Source: Collinsella sp. AM33-4BH (GTDB taxonomy: Bacteria; Actinomycetota; Coriobacteriia; Coriobacteriales; Coriobacteriaceae). Taken from it: 64,000 nucleotides of DNA. The DNA is taken from positions 55,085 through 119,084 of the forward strand of contig NZ_QSIN01000008.1 of NCBI RefSeq assembly GCF_003469205.1. The letters run 5' to 3'. Shown in pieces: positions 34,313 to 41,263 of this stretch (its first letter is position 1; each line of letters opens with the position of its first letter). Made by a program: the position numbers and the translations under genes. The notes beneath the pieces are model-generated. The model worked only from the letters and a program-made list of their open reading frames with translations, made no database searches and was not told the origin of the DNA.

Positions 34313-35119
34313 CTACCAAACACGTGCGATAGCAAGGCCATCGACTGCCGCAGCGCCGGCACGCTTGAGCTCCGCCGAGGCTGCTGCCATGGTCGCGCCC
34401 GTGGTGATAACGTCATCGATAAGCAGTAAGCGGCGGCCGTGCACGTCCTCAACCGTCTCGTACATGCCTTGGGCACGCTCGCGACGCTCCTCACGACCGA
34501 GTTCGCGCTGGTCGCCATGCCCGTACTTGACGAGGGCATCGAGCAGGGGAACACCCGACAGCTCGCAAAATGGGCGCGCAATGGCCTCCATATGATCAAA
34601 GCCACGCCGCCGAAACGCTGCCGCCGTCGCAGGCACAAACACCACCGCATCCGCACCGGACAGCACACCTCCCAAGCGTTCGGGCGCTACGACCTGGGCA
34701 TGCAGGGCGGTGTCGTAGAGCAGCTCCGCCAGATACGGCGCCAGGCGTCGCTCGCCCGCGTCCTTGTACGCTTTAATGATGCGCGGCAGCGGATGCGCAT
34801 AGACGGAGCACGCCAGGCACCGGTCGAGTGCCTCCGCCATTGCCGAGGACGTGCCCTCGACCGAACACTCAGTGCACAGCAAATCCCCAAACGGGGCGCC
34901 ACATCGGGTGCAGCTATGCCGTGGGTCGATGAGCGTGAGCGCAGCCAGGCAGTCTTGGCAAATAAGCGCACCGGCGCGCTCGCAGCCGGCACATCGTGTT
35001 GGCGACAATGCCTCGAGCGCCTCGCGTGCCGCCCGCTCGGCAAACGGTAGCAATCCGTCCGCAAACGGTAGGGCGCCGGCACCTTGCAGGCATCCCAACA
35101 CATTCAAATGTCTCTTCAC
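34313..35119 (-). CDS. comF: ComF family phosphoribosyltransferase-like protein
   Basis: The 268-residue protein has Cys pairs of a zinc finger near the N-terminus (CAGCERAGALICQDC and CTRCGAPFGDLLC), then a type I PRTase domain with the PRPP loop LLLIDDVITTGATMA. ComF is needed for DNA uptake in competent bacteria. It starts with GTG at 35119; the ribosome site GGGAGG is inside one arm of a perfect 12-bp hairpin (35123-35158). Confidence 0.9.
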   Translation of the reverse strand: MKRHLNVLGCLQGAGALPFADGLLPFAERAAREALEALSPTRCAGCERAGALICQDCLAALTLIDPRHSCTRCGAPFGDLLCTECSVEGTSSAMAEALDRCLACSVYAHPLPRIIKAYKDAGERRLAPYLAELLYDTALHAQVVAPERLGGVLSGADAVVFVPATAAAFRRRGFDHMEAIARPFCELSGVPLLDALVKYGHGDQRELGREERRERAQGMYETVEDVHGRRLLLIDDVITTGATMAAASAELKRAGAAAVDGLAIARVW

Positions 35120-35122
35120 GAC

Positions 35123-35158
35123 ACAACCCTCCCTACGTTCGATCGCAGGGAGGGTTGT
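35123..35158 (-). promoter_or_regulatory. hairpin enclosing the comF ribosome-binding site
   Basis: Arms ACAACCCTCCCT (35123-35134) and AGGGAGGGTTGT (35147-35158) are perfect. On the minus strand the 3' arm AGGGAGGGTTGT contains the Shine-Dalgarno and lies just before GTG. No U-run follows, so it is not an ordinary terminator. Confidence 0.6.
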
Positions 35159-35221
35159 TGATTCAGCGCTATGGTACCCCGACGCGATTGGGGCAAGGCT
35201 GGTTAAATCCGCTCGCGGGCG

Positions 35222-36922
35222 TTATTCGCCGGCAGGCGGTTGTGGTGCAGACGAAGACGGGGCCGAGCCCTCGCCACCATCCTGGCGCGGCTTGCGGGAA
35301 CGGCGACGGCGACGGCGCTTTTGACCCTGGTCGGCCGAGCCCTCGCCACCGCGATCCTCGCGCGGCTCGCGCTCGTCGCGAGCGGCGCCACGCGAAGCCT
35401 TGGCAGCCGCTCCCCCGCCATCTCCGGGACGACGGCGCGTGACCTTGACCTCGCCATCCGAGACCTGATCGGCAACGGAGGGCACTGAGGGCTTCTGCTG
35501 CGCGCCCGAGGAATGGCGACGGCGCGAACGCGGCGCGCGCTCCTCCTCGCCACGTGACTTGCCGCCCTTGTCGGCAGGCGCGTCGGAGGCCGAGGCGCCC
35601 TTGGAAGCGGCACCAGCCTCGCGAGCAGCTGCGGCGCGGAAGGCGTCCTCGCGCTCCTCGCTCGACAGATGACGGCGACGACGGCGCGTGGGGTTCATGC
35701 CACCGCCGCGGTTTTGCTGCTGGGGCTGTTGAACCTCGCGCTCGCGAGCTCCGTTCTTGCCGGCGGCTGCGGCCTCGCCGGCATCGGCAGAGCCCGCACG
35801 CTTGCGGCGGCGACGGCCACCGGCGGTATCCTCGACCTCAGGCGCCTCGGCCTTGCTGCGGCCCTTTCCGCGGCCACGGCCCTCGCCCTGCCCCTGACCG
35901 GCGCGAGCATCGGATTCAGCATCGCGACGACGGCGCTTGGGCATCGACGTACCGGCCAGACGGTCGGCGCTCGACAGGCCATCGCCCACGTCGACGCCGT
36001 TCTCGCGGTCGAGCTCCATAAGCGCCAGACGCATCTCGGGCGACTCGATGCGCTCGAGCACGTCGCGCGTCACGCAGTCGGGGCGGCAGTTGCAGCCCTG
36101 CTCGGCGGCCTTCTTTTTGCAGCCCTCCGAGCAGGTCATATCGGCCAGGTTGACCTTAAAGACCTTGCCGTTCTCCAGGCGCAGCACCAGCTGCTCACGC
36201 GGCGTGTCATATTCCTGAATACGCGCCTTGCCGAGCGGCGTATCGATGAGCGTCTTCTTTTTGGGCGCACGGCTCTTAAAGTCCTTGTACGCTTCGAACT
36301 CATAGCGCAGGCAGCACATCAGGCGGCCGCAAACGCCGCTGATCTTGGAGGAATTGAGCGGCAGGTCCTGCTCTTTTGCCATGCGGATCGAGACGGGCTC
36401 AAACTGTCCGCCAAAGCGCGTGCAACAGAGCTCCTGGCCGCACTGGGCATAGCCGCCCACCAGGCGAGTCTCGTCGCGCACGCCGATCTGGCGCATGTCG
36501 ACGCGAATGTGCAGCGTCGAGGACAGATCCTTGACGAGCTGGCGAAAATCGACGCGCTCCTCGGCCGCAAAGTAGAACACGGCCTTCTCGCCGCCAAACA
36601 GGTACTCGACGCCCACCGGCTTCATCTCGAGGTCGAGTTCTTTGACCAGACGGCGGAAATCGACCATGGCCTCGTCGCCCTGGATGGCAAGATCGTCGGC
36701 AAGCTGCAGGTCGATGTCGCTCGCCACGCGCAGCACGGGCTTGAGCGGCTGACCGATCTCGTCTTGCGGCACCTCGAAGGGATCGGCCGTAACCAAGCCG
36801 ATCTCGGTTCCGCGCTCGGTGGAGCAAATGGCATAATCGGCCTCGAGGATATCCAGGTCCTGCGGGTCAAACCACAGGTCGCGCGAGGCGTAGGTAAACT
36901 TAACGGGTACGACTAACGGCAT
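35222..36922 (-). CDS. ricT: RicT/YaaT (PSP1 domain) with long basic tail
   Basis: The 566-residue protein has a PSP1 domain at residues 1-290 with the Cys-rich iron-sulfur ligands QCGQELCCTRFGG, CGRLMCCLRYE and the further CSEGC, CNC. RicT works with RicA and RicF on RNA processing (Y-complex). Residues after about 325 form a low-complexity Arg/Lys/Glu tail (PKRRRRDAES, RRRRKRAG, RRRRRRSRKPRQ) of about 240 residues not present in the Bacillus protein. It overlaps the holB stop by 10 bp. The holB-ricT linkage is the same as in Firmicutes. Confidence 0.9.
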   Translation of the reverse strand: MPLVVPVKFTYASRDLWFDPQDLDILEADYAICSTERGTEIGLVTADPFEVPQDEIGQPLKPVLRVASDIDLQLADDLAIQGDEAMVDFRRLVKELDLEMKPVGVEYLFGGEKAVFYFAAEERVDFRQLVKDLSSTLHIRVDMRQIGVRDETRLVGGYAQCGQELCCTRFGGQFEPVSIRMAKEQDLPLNSSKISGVCGRLMCCLRYEFEAYKDFKSRAPKKKTLIDTPLGKARIQEYDTPREQLVLRLENGKVFKVNLADMTCSEGCKKKAAEQGCNCRPDCVTRDVLERIESPEMRLALMELDRENGVDVGDGLSSADRLAGTSMPKRRRRDAESDARAGQGQGEGRGRGKGRSKAEAPEVEDTAGGRRRRKRAGSADAGEAAAAGKNGAREREVQQPQQQNRGGGMNPTRRRRRHLSSEEREDAFRAAAAREAGAASKGASASDAPADKGGKSRGEEERAPRSRRRHSSGAQQKPSVPSVADQVSDGEVKVTRRRPGDGGGAAAKASRGAARDEREPREDRGGEGSADQGQKRRRRRRSRKPRQDGGEGSAPSSSAPQPPAGE

Positions 36923-38040
36923 TTCAGTGCCTTCCTGATATCGAACAGCATGACCTCGATGGCCAGCTGGGGAGTAACGTTTCTGGCGATGTTGTGCTCG
37001 GCGGTTGCGACCGCCTCGAGCGCCTGGGTGGCACCCGCAACATTCGTCGCAGCGGCAAGCCGACCGATCGTGTCACGCACGTCTTCGTTCACCACGTCGG
37101 CCGCCTCGTCCTGAAGTGTCAGCAGCACGTCGCGCATGAGCGTCCGCGCGCTCGCCAGCGCTTCCATGATACCCGAACGCTCGCGCGCATTGAGTTCGCG
37201 CTTGTTGCGGTCCTCAAGCTGCTTCAATGCTCCACGCGACAGGTAGTCGGCATTTTGCTCGAGTACCTTTTCCTGCGTGGACTTGACCTCGGCGAGCGGC
37301 GCCTTGACGGCGACGATGAGCGACTTGGCGCGACTGAGCACGTCGGCCTCGTCGGCGGCAATGAGTGAGTCGATGGCACGGACCATCTGACGGCGGGCGT
37401 CCTGGCGCTCGGCGCTCTTAAGAAACTCGATGCCGCGTGTGGGGCTTCCCGCCACGGCGACCGCCATGCGGCAACGCGCGGGGTCCTGGCCGGTGGCGCG
37501 GCTCACGGCCTGCGCGGCGACGGCGGGCGACACCAGCCGAAACGGCACGCACTGGCAGCGGCTCACGATGGTGGGCAGCATCACGTCTGCCGAGGTGCCC
37601 AGCAAGATGAACATAACGCCCTCGGGCGGCTCCTCGAGTGTCTTGAGCAGTGCGTTGGCGGTGTTGGCGCGCAGTTGCTCGGCACGGTCGATGATGTAGA
37701 CCTTGGCCTTGGCGCGAATGGGTGCCAGCGGCACGTCATCGAGCAGCTCGCGGGTCTGGGCAATAAGATAGCCCGTGGCGCTCTCGGGCGTGTAATAGTG
37801 CACGTCGGGATGCGTATGCCGAGAGACGCGCACGCAACTGTCGCATGCGCCGCAGCCGTCCTGCTCGCACAGGAAGGCTTGGGCGAGCGCCCACGCGGCA
37901 TCGAGCTTGCCCGCGCCGGGCGCGCCCAAAAACAGGTAGGCGTGCGATGCACGGCCGCTGGCGACGGCATTGGTCAAAAAGTCGCGCACGCGCTCTTGGG
38001 TGTCGAGCTTGGCCAGCAGGCTTGCCTGAGCGGGGGCCAT
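36913..38040 (-). CDS. holB: DNA polymerase III delta' subunit
   Basis: The 375-residue AAA-type clamp-loader subunit has GAPGAGKL in place of a full Walker A and four Cys of the zinc module (CEQDGCGACDSC), then DRAEQLRANTANALLKTLEE and SRCQCVPFR. It loads the sliding clamp with tau and delta. GKL instead of GKT fits a non-ATPase delta'. The ATG at 38040 is 1 bp after the tmk stop. Confidence 0.9.
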   Translation of the reverse strand: MAPAQASLLAKLDTQERVRDFLTNAVASGRASHAYLFLGAPGAGKLDAAWALAQAFLCEQDGCGACDSCVRVSRHTHPDVHYYTPESATGYLIAQTRELLDDVPLAPIRAKAKVYIIDRAEQLRANTANALLKTLEEPPEGVMFILLGTSADVMLPTIVSRCQCVPFRLVSPAVAAQAVSRATGQDPARCRMAVAVAGSPTRGIEFLKSAERQDARRQMVRAIDSLIAADEADVLSRAKSLIVAVKAPLAEVKSTQEKVLEQNADYLSRGALKQLEDRNKRELNARERSGIMEALASARTLMRDVLLTLQDEAADVVNEDVRDTIGRLAAATNVAGATQALEAVATAEHNIARNVTPQLAIEVMLFDIRKALKCR

Positions 38041-38041
38041 G

Positions 38042-38725
38042 TTACTCGGCCTCCTTGGCAAGCGCGGCGGCGACAGCATCCTGGGGGATATCGAGACCGT
38101 ACGCGCGAACCTGCTCGACCGTCTTCTCGAAAACTACCTCGACGGTCGTAGTGGCGTCGATGAGCTTTACGCGGTTTGGCTCCTCGGCAGCAATGGCGCA
38201 AAACCCCTCGTAGACACGCTCCTGGAATGCCATGCCCTTAGCCTCCATGCGATCTGCCGCGCCACGGGCTGCCATGCGTAGCGCCGCCTGCTCGGGCGTG
38301 ATGTGGTAGACGAGTGTGAGCGCCGGGTGCGTTCCCGCGACGGCCAGGTTGTTGGCGTCGCGCACCATCTGGCGATCGAGGCCGTCGGCAAACGCCTGGT
38401 AGCAGGTCGTGGAATCGTAGAAGCGATCGCACAGGACCACCTTGCCGGCAGCGAGGGCGGGCGCGATGACCTCGTGCACCAGCTGGGCACGCGCGGCCTC
38501 GTAGAGCAACAGCTCGCAGGTATCGCCCATCGCCATATTGGCGGGGTCGAGCAGCAGGGCGCGGATCTTTTCGCTGATGGCGGTGCCGCCCGGTTCGCGC
38601 AGGCTCACAACCTGGTGGCCAGCGAGCTCGAGCGCGCGAGCAAGCAGGCGCGCCTGCGTGGACTTGCCGGCACCGTCGACGCCCTCGAGCGTGATAAAGC
38701 TATGTTGAGCGGGCTCAAAAGCCAT
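38042..38725 (-). CDS. tmk: thymidylate kinase
   Basis: The 227-residue kinase has the P-loop LEGVDGAGKST (residues 13-23), the dTMP-binding REPGGT and the DRFYDST motif, and the LID region RGAADRMEAKG. It converts dTMP to dTDP. The order tmk-holB-ricT-comF puts DNA replication genes with competence genes on the minus strand. Confidence 0.95.
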   Translation of the reverse strand: MAFEPAQHSFITLEGVDGAGKSTQARLLARALELAGHQVVSLREPGGTAISEKIRALLLDPANMAMGDTCELLLYEAARAQLVHEVIAPALAAGKVVLCDRFYDSTTCYQAFADGLDRQMVRDANNLAVAGTHPALTLVYHITPEQAALRMAARGAADRMEAKGMAFQERVYEGFCAIAAEEPNRVKLIDATTTVEVVFEKTVEQVRAYGLDIPQDAVAAALAKEAE

Positions 38726-38812
38726 GGACGCAGCCCCTTCCTACAAGGCGCGTAAATGCGGATATATCAACCAAGCCATGATACCCCAGGGACAGGCGCG
38801 CCCCAACGATTA

Positions 38813-38872
38813 GCCGACAGTTAGGGACGTTCCTAAACTGCCGGCAGATAAGGAACGTCCCTAACTGCCGGC
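38813..38872. repeat. 60-bp GACGTTCC palindrome
   Basis: Arms of 22 bp (GCCGACAGTTAGGGACGTTC... and AGGAACGTCCCTAACTGCCG...) pair with one mismatch, around an inner CTGCCGGCAG palindrome. The same sequence recurs as parts at 471-510, 39911-40160 and 41165-41195. Confidence 0.7.
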
Positions 38873-38931
38873 TTCTTGGGGCAGTGGGTATAATCGTCGT
38901 ATTGCATTGAAATGTGGCGAAAGGAGTGGCA

Positions 38932-39915
38932 ATGTCTCGGTATTGCGCCTCGTGCGGCAAGCTTCTTGAAGATAATGCCAAGTTCTGCACCTCGTGCGGT
39001 GCACCCGTTGAGCAAACAGCCGCGAGCGATAGCCAGCCCGCTTTTGAGCAGACCGGCTCCCTTGATACGCCGCAAGCCAAGGCGGACGACCCCCTCGCCT
39101 ATAGCCCCGACCCCGCCGCAAGGACCGAGGCCGTCGAGACCACGCAGCGCATACCCGTCGCGAGCGGCTCGCCCCAACAGCAGCCGGCTCCCGCATACGC
39201 GCCCGCTTCGCCACAGACCCCCGCTCCCAAAAAGAGCGGCACCGGGCCGCTTATCGCCGTTATCGTTGTGCTGGTGGCGATCATCATCGCCCTGGTCATC
39301 TTCTTTGCGATCAGACCGTTCGACAACGCCGCCACGCAGACGACTGCCGAGGTAGCTAAGCTGCACCATGACGTCGACGACGATGACCTAAAGCCTCTCG
39401 GCAATCCCAACAGCCTGTACGACGATGATGACGATGACGACGAGGATGGCGGCGAAGCAACGCTCTCCGAGCAGAACCTCTACCGTCGCCTGAGCGAATA
39501 CTACGACCTGCTCGAAGATCTCGACAGCCAGGTCCGTGGCTGCGCGCAGAACTTCAACGGCAACTATCTGGAAGAGGATCGAACCACCCGTCAAAATCTC
39601 GCCGACGTCGCCGAGCGCACGGAGGACACCATCGAGCAGTATTACGACATCGTCGAGGACCTGGACGTCCCGACGAGCTCCAAGAACTACAGCTCCTGGA
39701 AGGATATCATCGCCCTGTACGACGACCTGGATCACCGCATTGACGCAATCTGTGATGCCTGGGAGATCAGCCTGAAATACGCCAAGCCTGCGGACCACAA
39801 GAATGAGATCGTGGCGCCGCTGGCGCGCGACAACGTGGCGGGCACCAATGACAATAAGTACCGCCTAGACTTTGAGGAGCGCTATCCCGGCGCTAAGCCT
39901 GTCGAGGTGAACTAG
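38932..39915 (+). CDS. zinc-ribbon membrane protein
   Basis: The 327-residue protein has an N-terminal zinc ribbon (CASCGK and FCTSCGAP, residues 4-24), a Pro/Ala/Gln-rich linker, one membrane segment (GPLIAVIVVLVAIIIALVI, about 105-125), an acidic run of ten Asp in DDDDDDDE-like sequence, and a helical extracytoplasmic domain (EQNLYRRLSEYYDLLEDL, repeated Tyr/Asp helices). Function unknown. AAGGAGTGGCA precedes the ATG at 38932. Confidence 0.85.
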   Translation: MSRYCASCGKLLEDNAKFCTSCGAPVEQTAASDSQPAFEQTGSLDTPQAKADDPLAYSPDPAARTEAVETTQRIPVASGSPQQQPAPAYAPASPQTPAPKKSGTGPLIAVIVVLVAIIIALVIFFAIRPFDNAATQTTAEVAKLHHDVDDDDLKPLGNPNSLYDDDDDDDEDGGEATLSEQNLYRRLSEYYDLLEDLDSQVRGCAQNFNGNYLEEDRTTRQNLADVAERTEDTIEQYYDIVEDLDVPTSSKNYSSWKDIIALYDDLDHRIDAICDAWEISLKYAKPADHKNEIVAPLARDNVAGTNDNKYRLDFEERYPGAKPVEVN

Positions 39916-40160
39916 TCGCATGCGACGTTCTTAAACGACTAGTCATTAAAGAACGTCCCCAATGACTACCTGAGGCGGCAGTTGGGGACGTTCCTAAACT
40001 GCCGGCAGAAAAGGACAGTCCTTGCCAACCCGGACGGCAAACCGGCCAATCGGCAAGGGCTGTCCCCGATCGCTAGTCGTTTAAGAACATCCACGACGAC
40101 CGGGTGGCAAGGAGTCTCCCCAAGCACCGGCTGGAAAGGAACGTCCCCAGGTGACGGGTC
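39911..40160. repeat. mosaic of GACGTTCC-type palindromes
   Basis: ACTAGTCG (39911) pairs with CGACTAGT (39936) and overlaps the preceding stop codon. GACGTTCTT pairs with AAGAACGTC (39925-39957). GGCAGTTGGGGACGTTCC at 39977 continues into CTGCCGGCAG. GGACAGTCCTTGCC (40013) pairs with GGCAAGGGCTGTCC (40052). The 370-bp gap has no other gene until 40286. Confidence 0.6.
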
Positions 40161-40285
40161 GTGGATAGGCGTGGATTTGGCGCTGATGCGGTCTCAGTCA
40201 TAGAAAAATCCTCTCCGCCCACAGATAAGCAGACAGAGAGGATGGCACCCGCTGAAATGGATTCGAAATCGAGCGGACTGACCGC

Positions 40286-40438
40286 CTACTCTTGTTTGGT
40301 TCGTTCAATAACCTTTTTGAGAGCCTTTATCAACTTGCAAACGAGATAGATCACCGCAGCGACGATCCCGATCTCAACCAGAACTATTGCCAGGAGGGAA
40401 ACCTCTCCGCCAATGTTGATCTTGCCCAACACGCCCAT
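40286..40438 (-). CDS. small single-pass membrane peptide
   Basis: A 50-residue frame begins MGVLGKINIGGEVSLLAIVL and has one hydrophobic segment of about 20 residues followed by a basic tail ending ERTKQE. It starts 6 bp after the stop of the secreted-protein gene and has no strong ribosome site, so it would be translated by coupling. No family recognised; it might bind or anchor the secreted protein or provide immunity to it. Confidence 0.45.
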   Translation of the reverse strand: MGVLGKINIGGEVSLLAIVLVEIGIVAAVIYLVCKLIKALKKVIERTKQE

Positions 40439-40444
40439 ATTGAA

Positions 40445-40951
40445 TCACGCTAGATATGTATGCAGCCGAGAGCCATTTATTTCAGCTCCAAGAGTATAAG
40501 TCGCAGACGCCATACCGCCTACTCCGGTAAAAAGAAAGCTCCACTTTGTTCGTTTGGAAGAAAAACTCTTACTGAAATTCGATAAGGCACCGCCAACGGA
40601 AGATGCTTTATGGCCCCACCACGATGTAATGTTGTAGTTCTTGATTGATATCCAGTACTCAGCATCGAGCACTCCAGTATAGAAATAAACCTTCCAATTC
40701 CCATCAGTAGCGTTGTAGTAGCCGTCCCAAATCGGGGCAACATCAGCTTGCTCTTTCTCTATCCCAAAAACACCTGTAGAGCCATCTGACAGCTCGATAG
40801 TACGTTCTTGTTTCGGCCCATCATTCAAATCGAAGCATGCGTCGGCGGGCGTCAAATACTCAGAAGCATTTGCGGAGGGCAATAAAATAAATCCGGTGGC
40901 GAAAAATAGGACAACCATTGCTAACAACAACTTGGGCATTTTTTTCATCAT
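40445..40951 (-). CDS. secreted protein, possibly DUF5626-like
   Basis: The 168-residue protein has a Sec signal peptide (KK, then LLLAMVVLFFATGFILL; cut near ANA-SE) and a beta-rich mature part with AEYWISIKNYNITSWWG and YTLGAEINGSRLHTYL. The general pattern recalls DUF5626 proteins but I cannot confirm it. It is followed by a 50-codon membrane-peptide frame. The gene is lower in G+C than its neighbours, as is the secreted-protein gene at 12089-12598. GAGGACATG precedes MMKK. The 312-bp gap upstream (40952-41263) holds a palindrome (41165-41195) and a terminator. Confidence 0.6.
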   Translation of the reverse strand: MMKKMPKLLLAMVVLFFATGFILLPSANASEYLTPADACFDLNDGPKQERTIELSDGSTGVFGIEKEQADVAPIWDGYYNATDGNWKVYFYTGVLDAEYWISIKNYNITSWWGHKASSVGGALSNFSKSFSSKRTKWSFLFTGVGGMASATYTLGAEINGSRLHTYLA

Positions 40952-41197
40952 GTCCTCCTGTCACGTGTCATATGTAACGACAGCCGCGGCAATTTAATTA
41001 TCGCCTGGTTCTGACAATTTATTTTCCGGCACAGCAACTAATCCGCAAAAGGCGCCATTTTGTCCGTTAGCGGTTTCTTTTTTATCAACAGACGACCAGG
41101 TTCCGACAACTATGTATCGGGGGCGCTCTTAAACGGCTGGTCGTTGGGCGCACTCTTTCGCCGCCCGGCAGAAAAGGAACGTCCCTAACTGCCGGAT

Positions 41198-41235
41198 AAA
41201 AAACGAGCGAGGATCTTGAGGTCCTCGCTCGTTTT
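41198..41235 (-). terminator. terminator of topA
   Basis: AAAAAACGAGCGAGGA and TCCTCGCTCGTTTTT pair almost without mismatch, with U-runs on both strands. It lies directly after a GACGTTCC-type repeat at 41165-41195. Confidence 0.92.
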
Positions 41236-41263
41236 TGTTCTAGGTGATGTTTCGACCGTGCGG

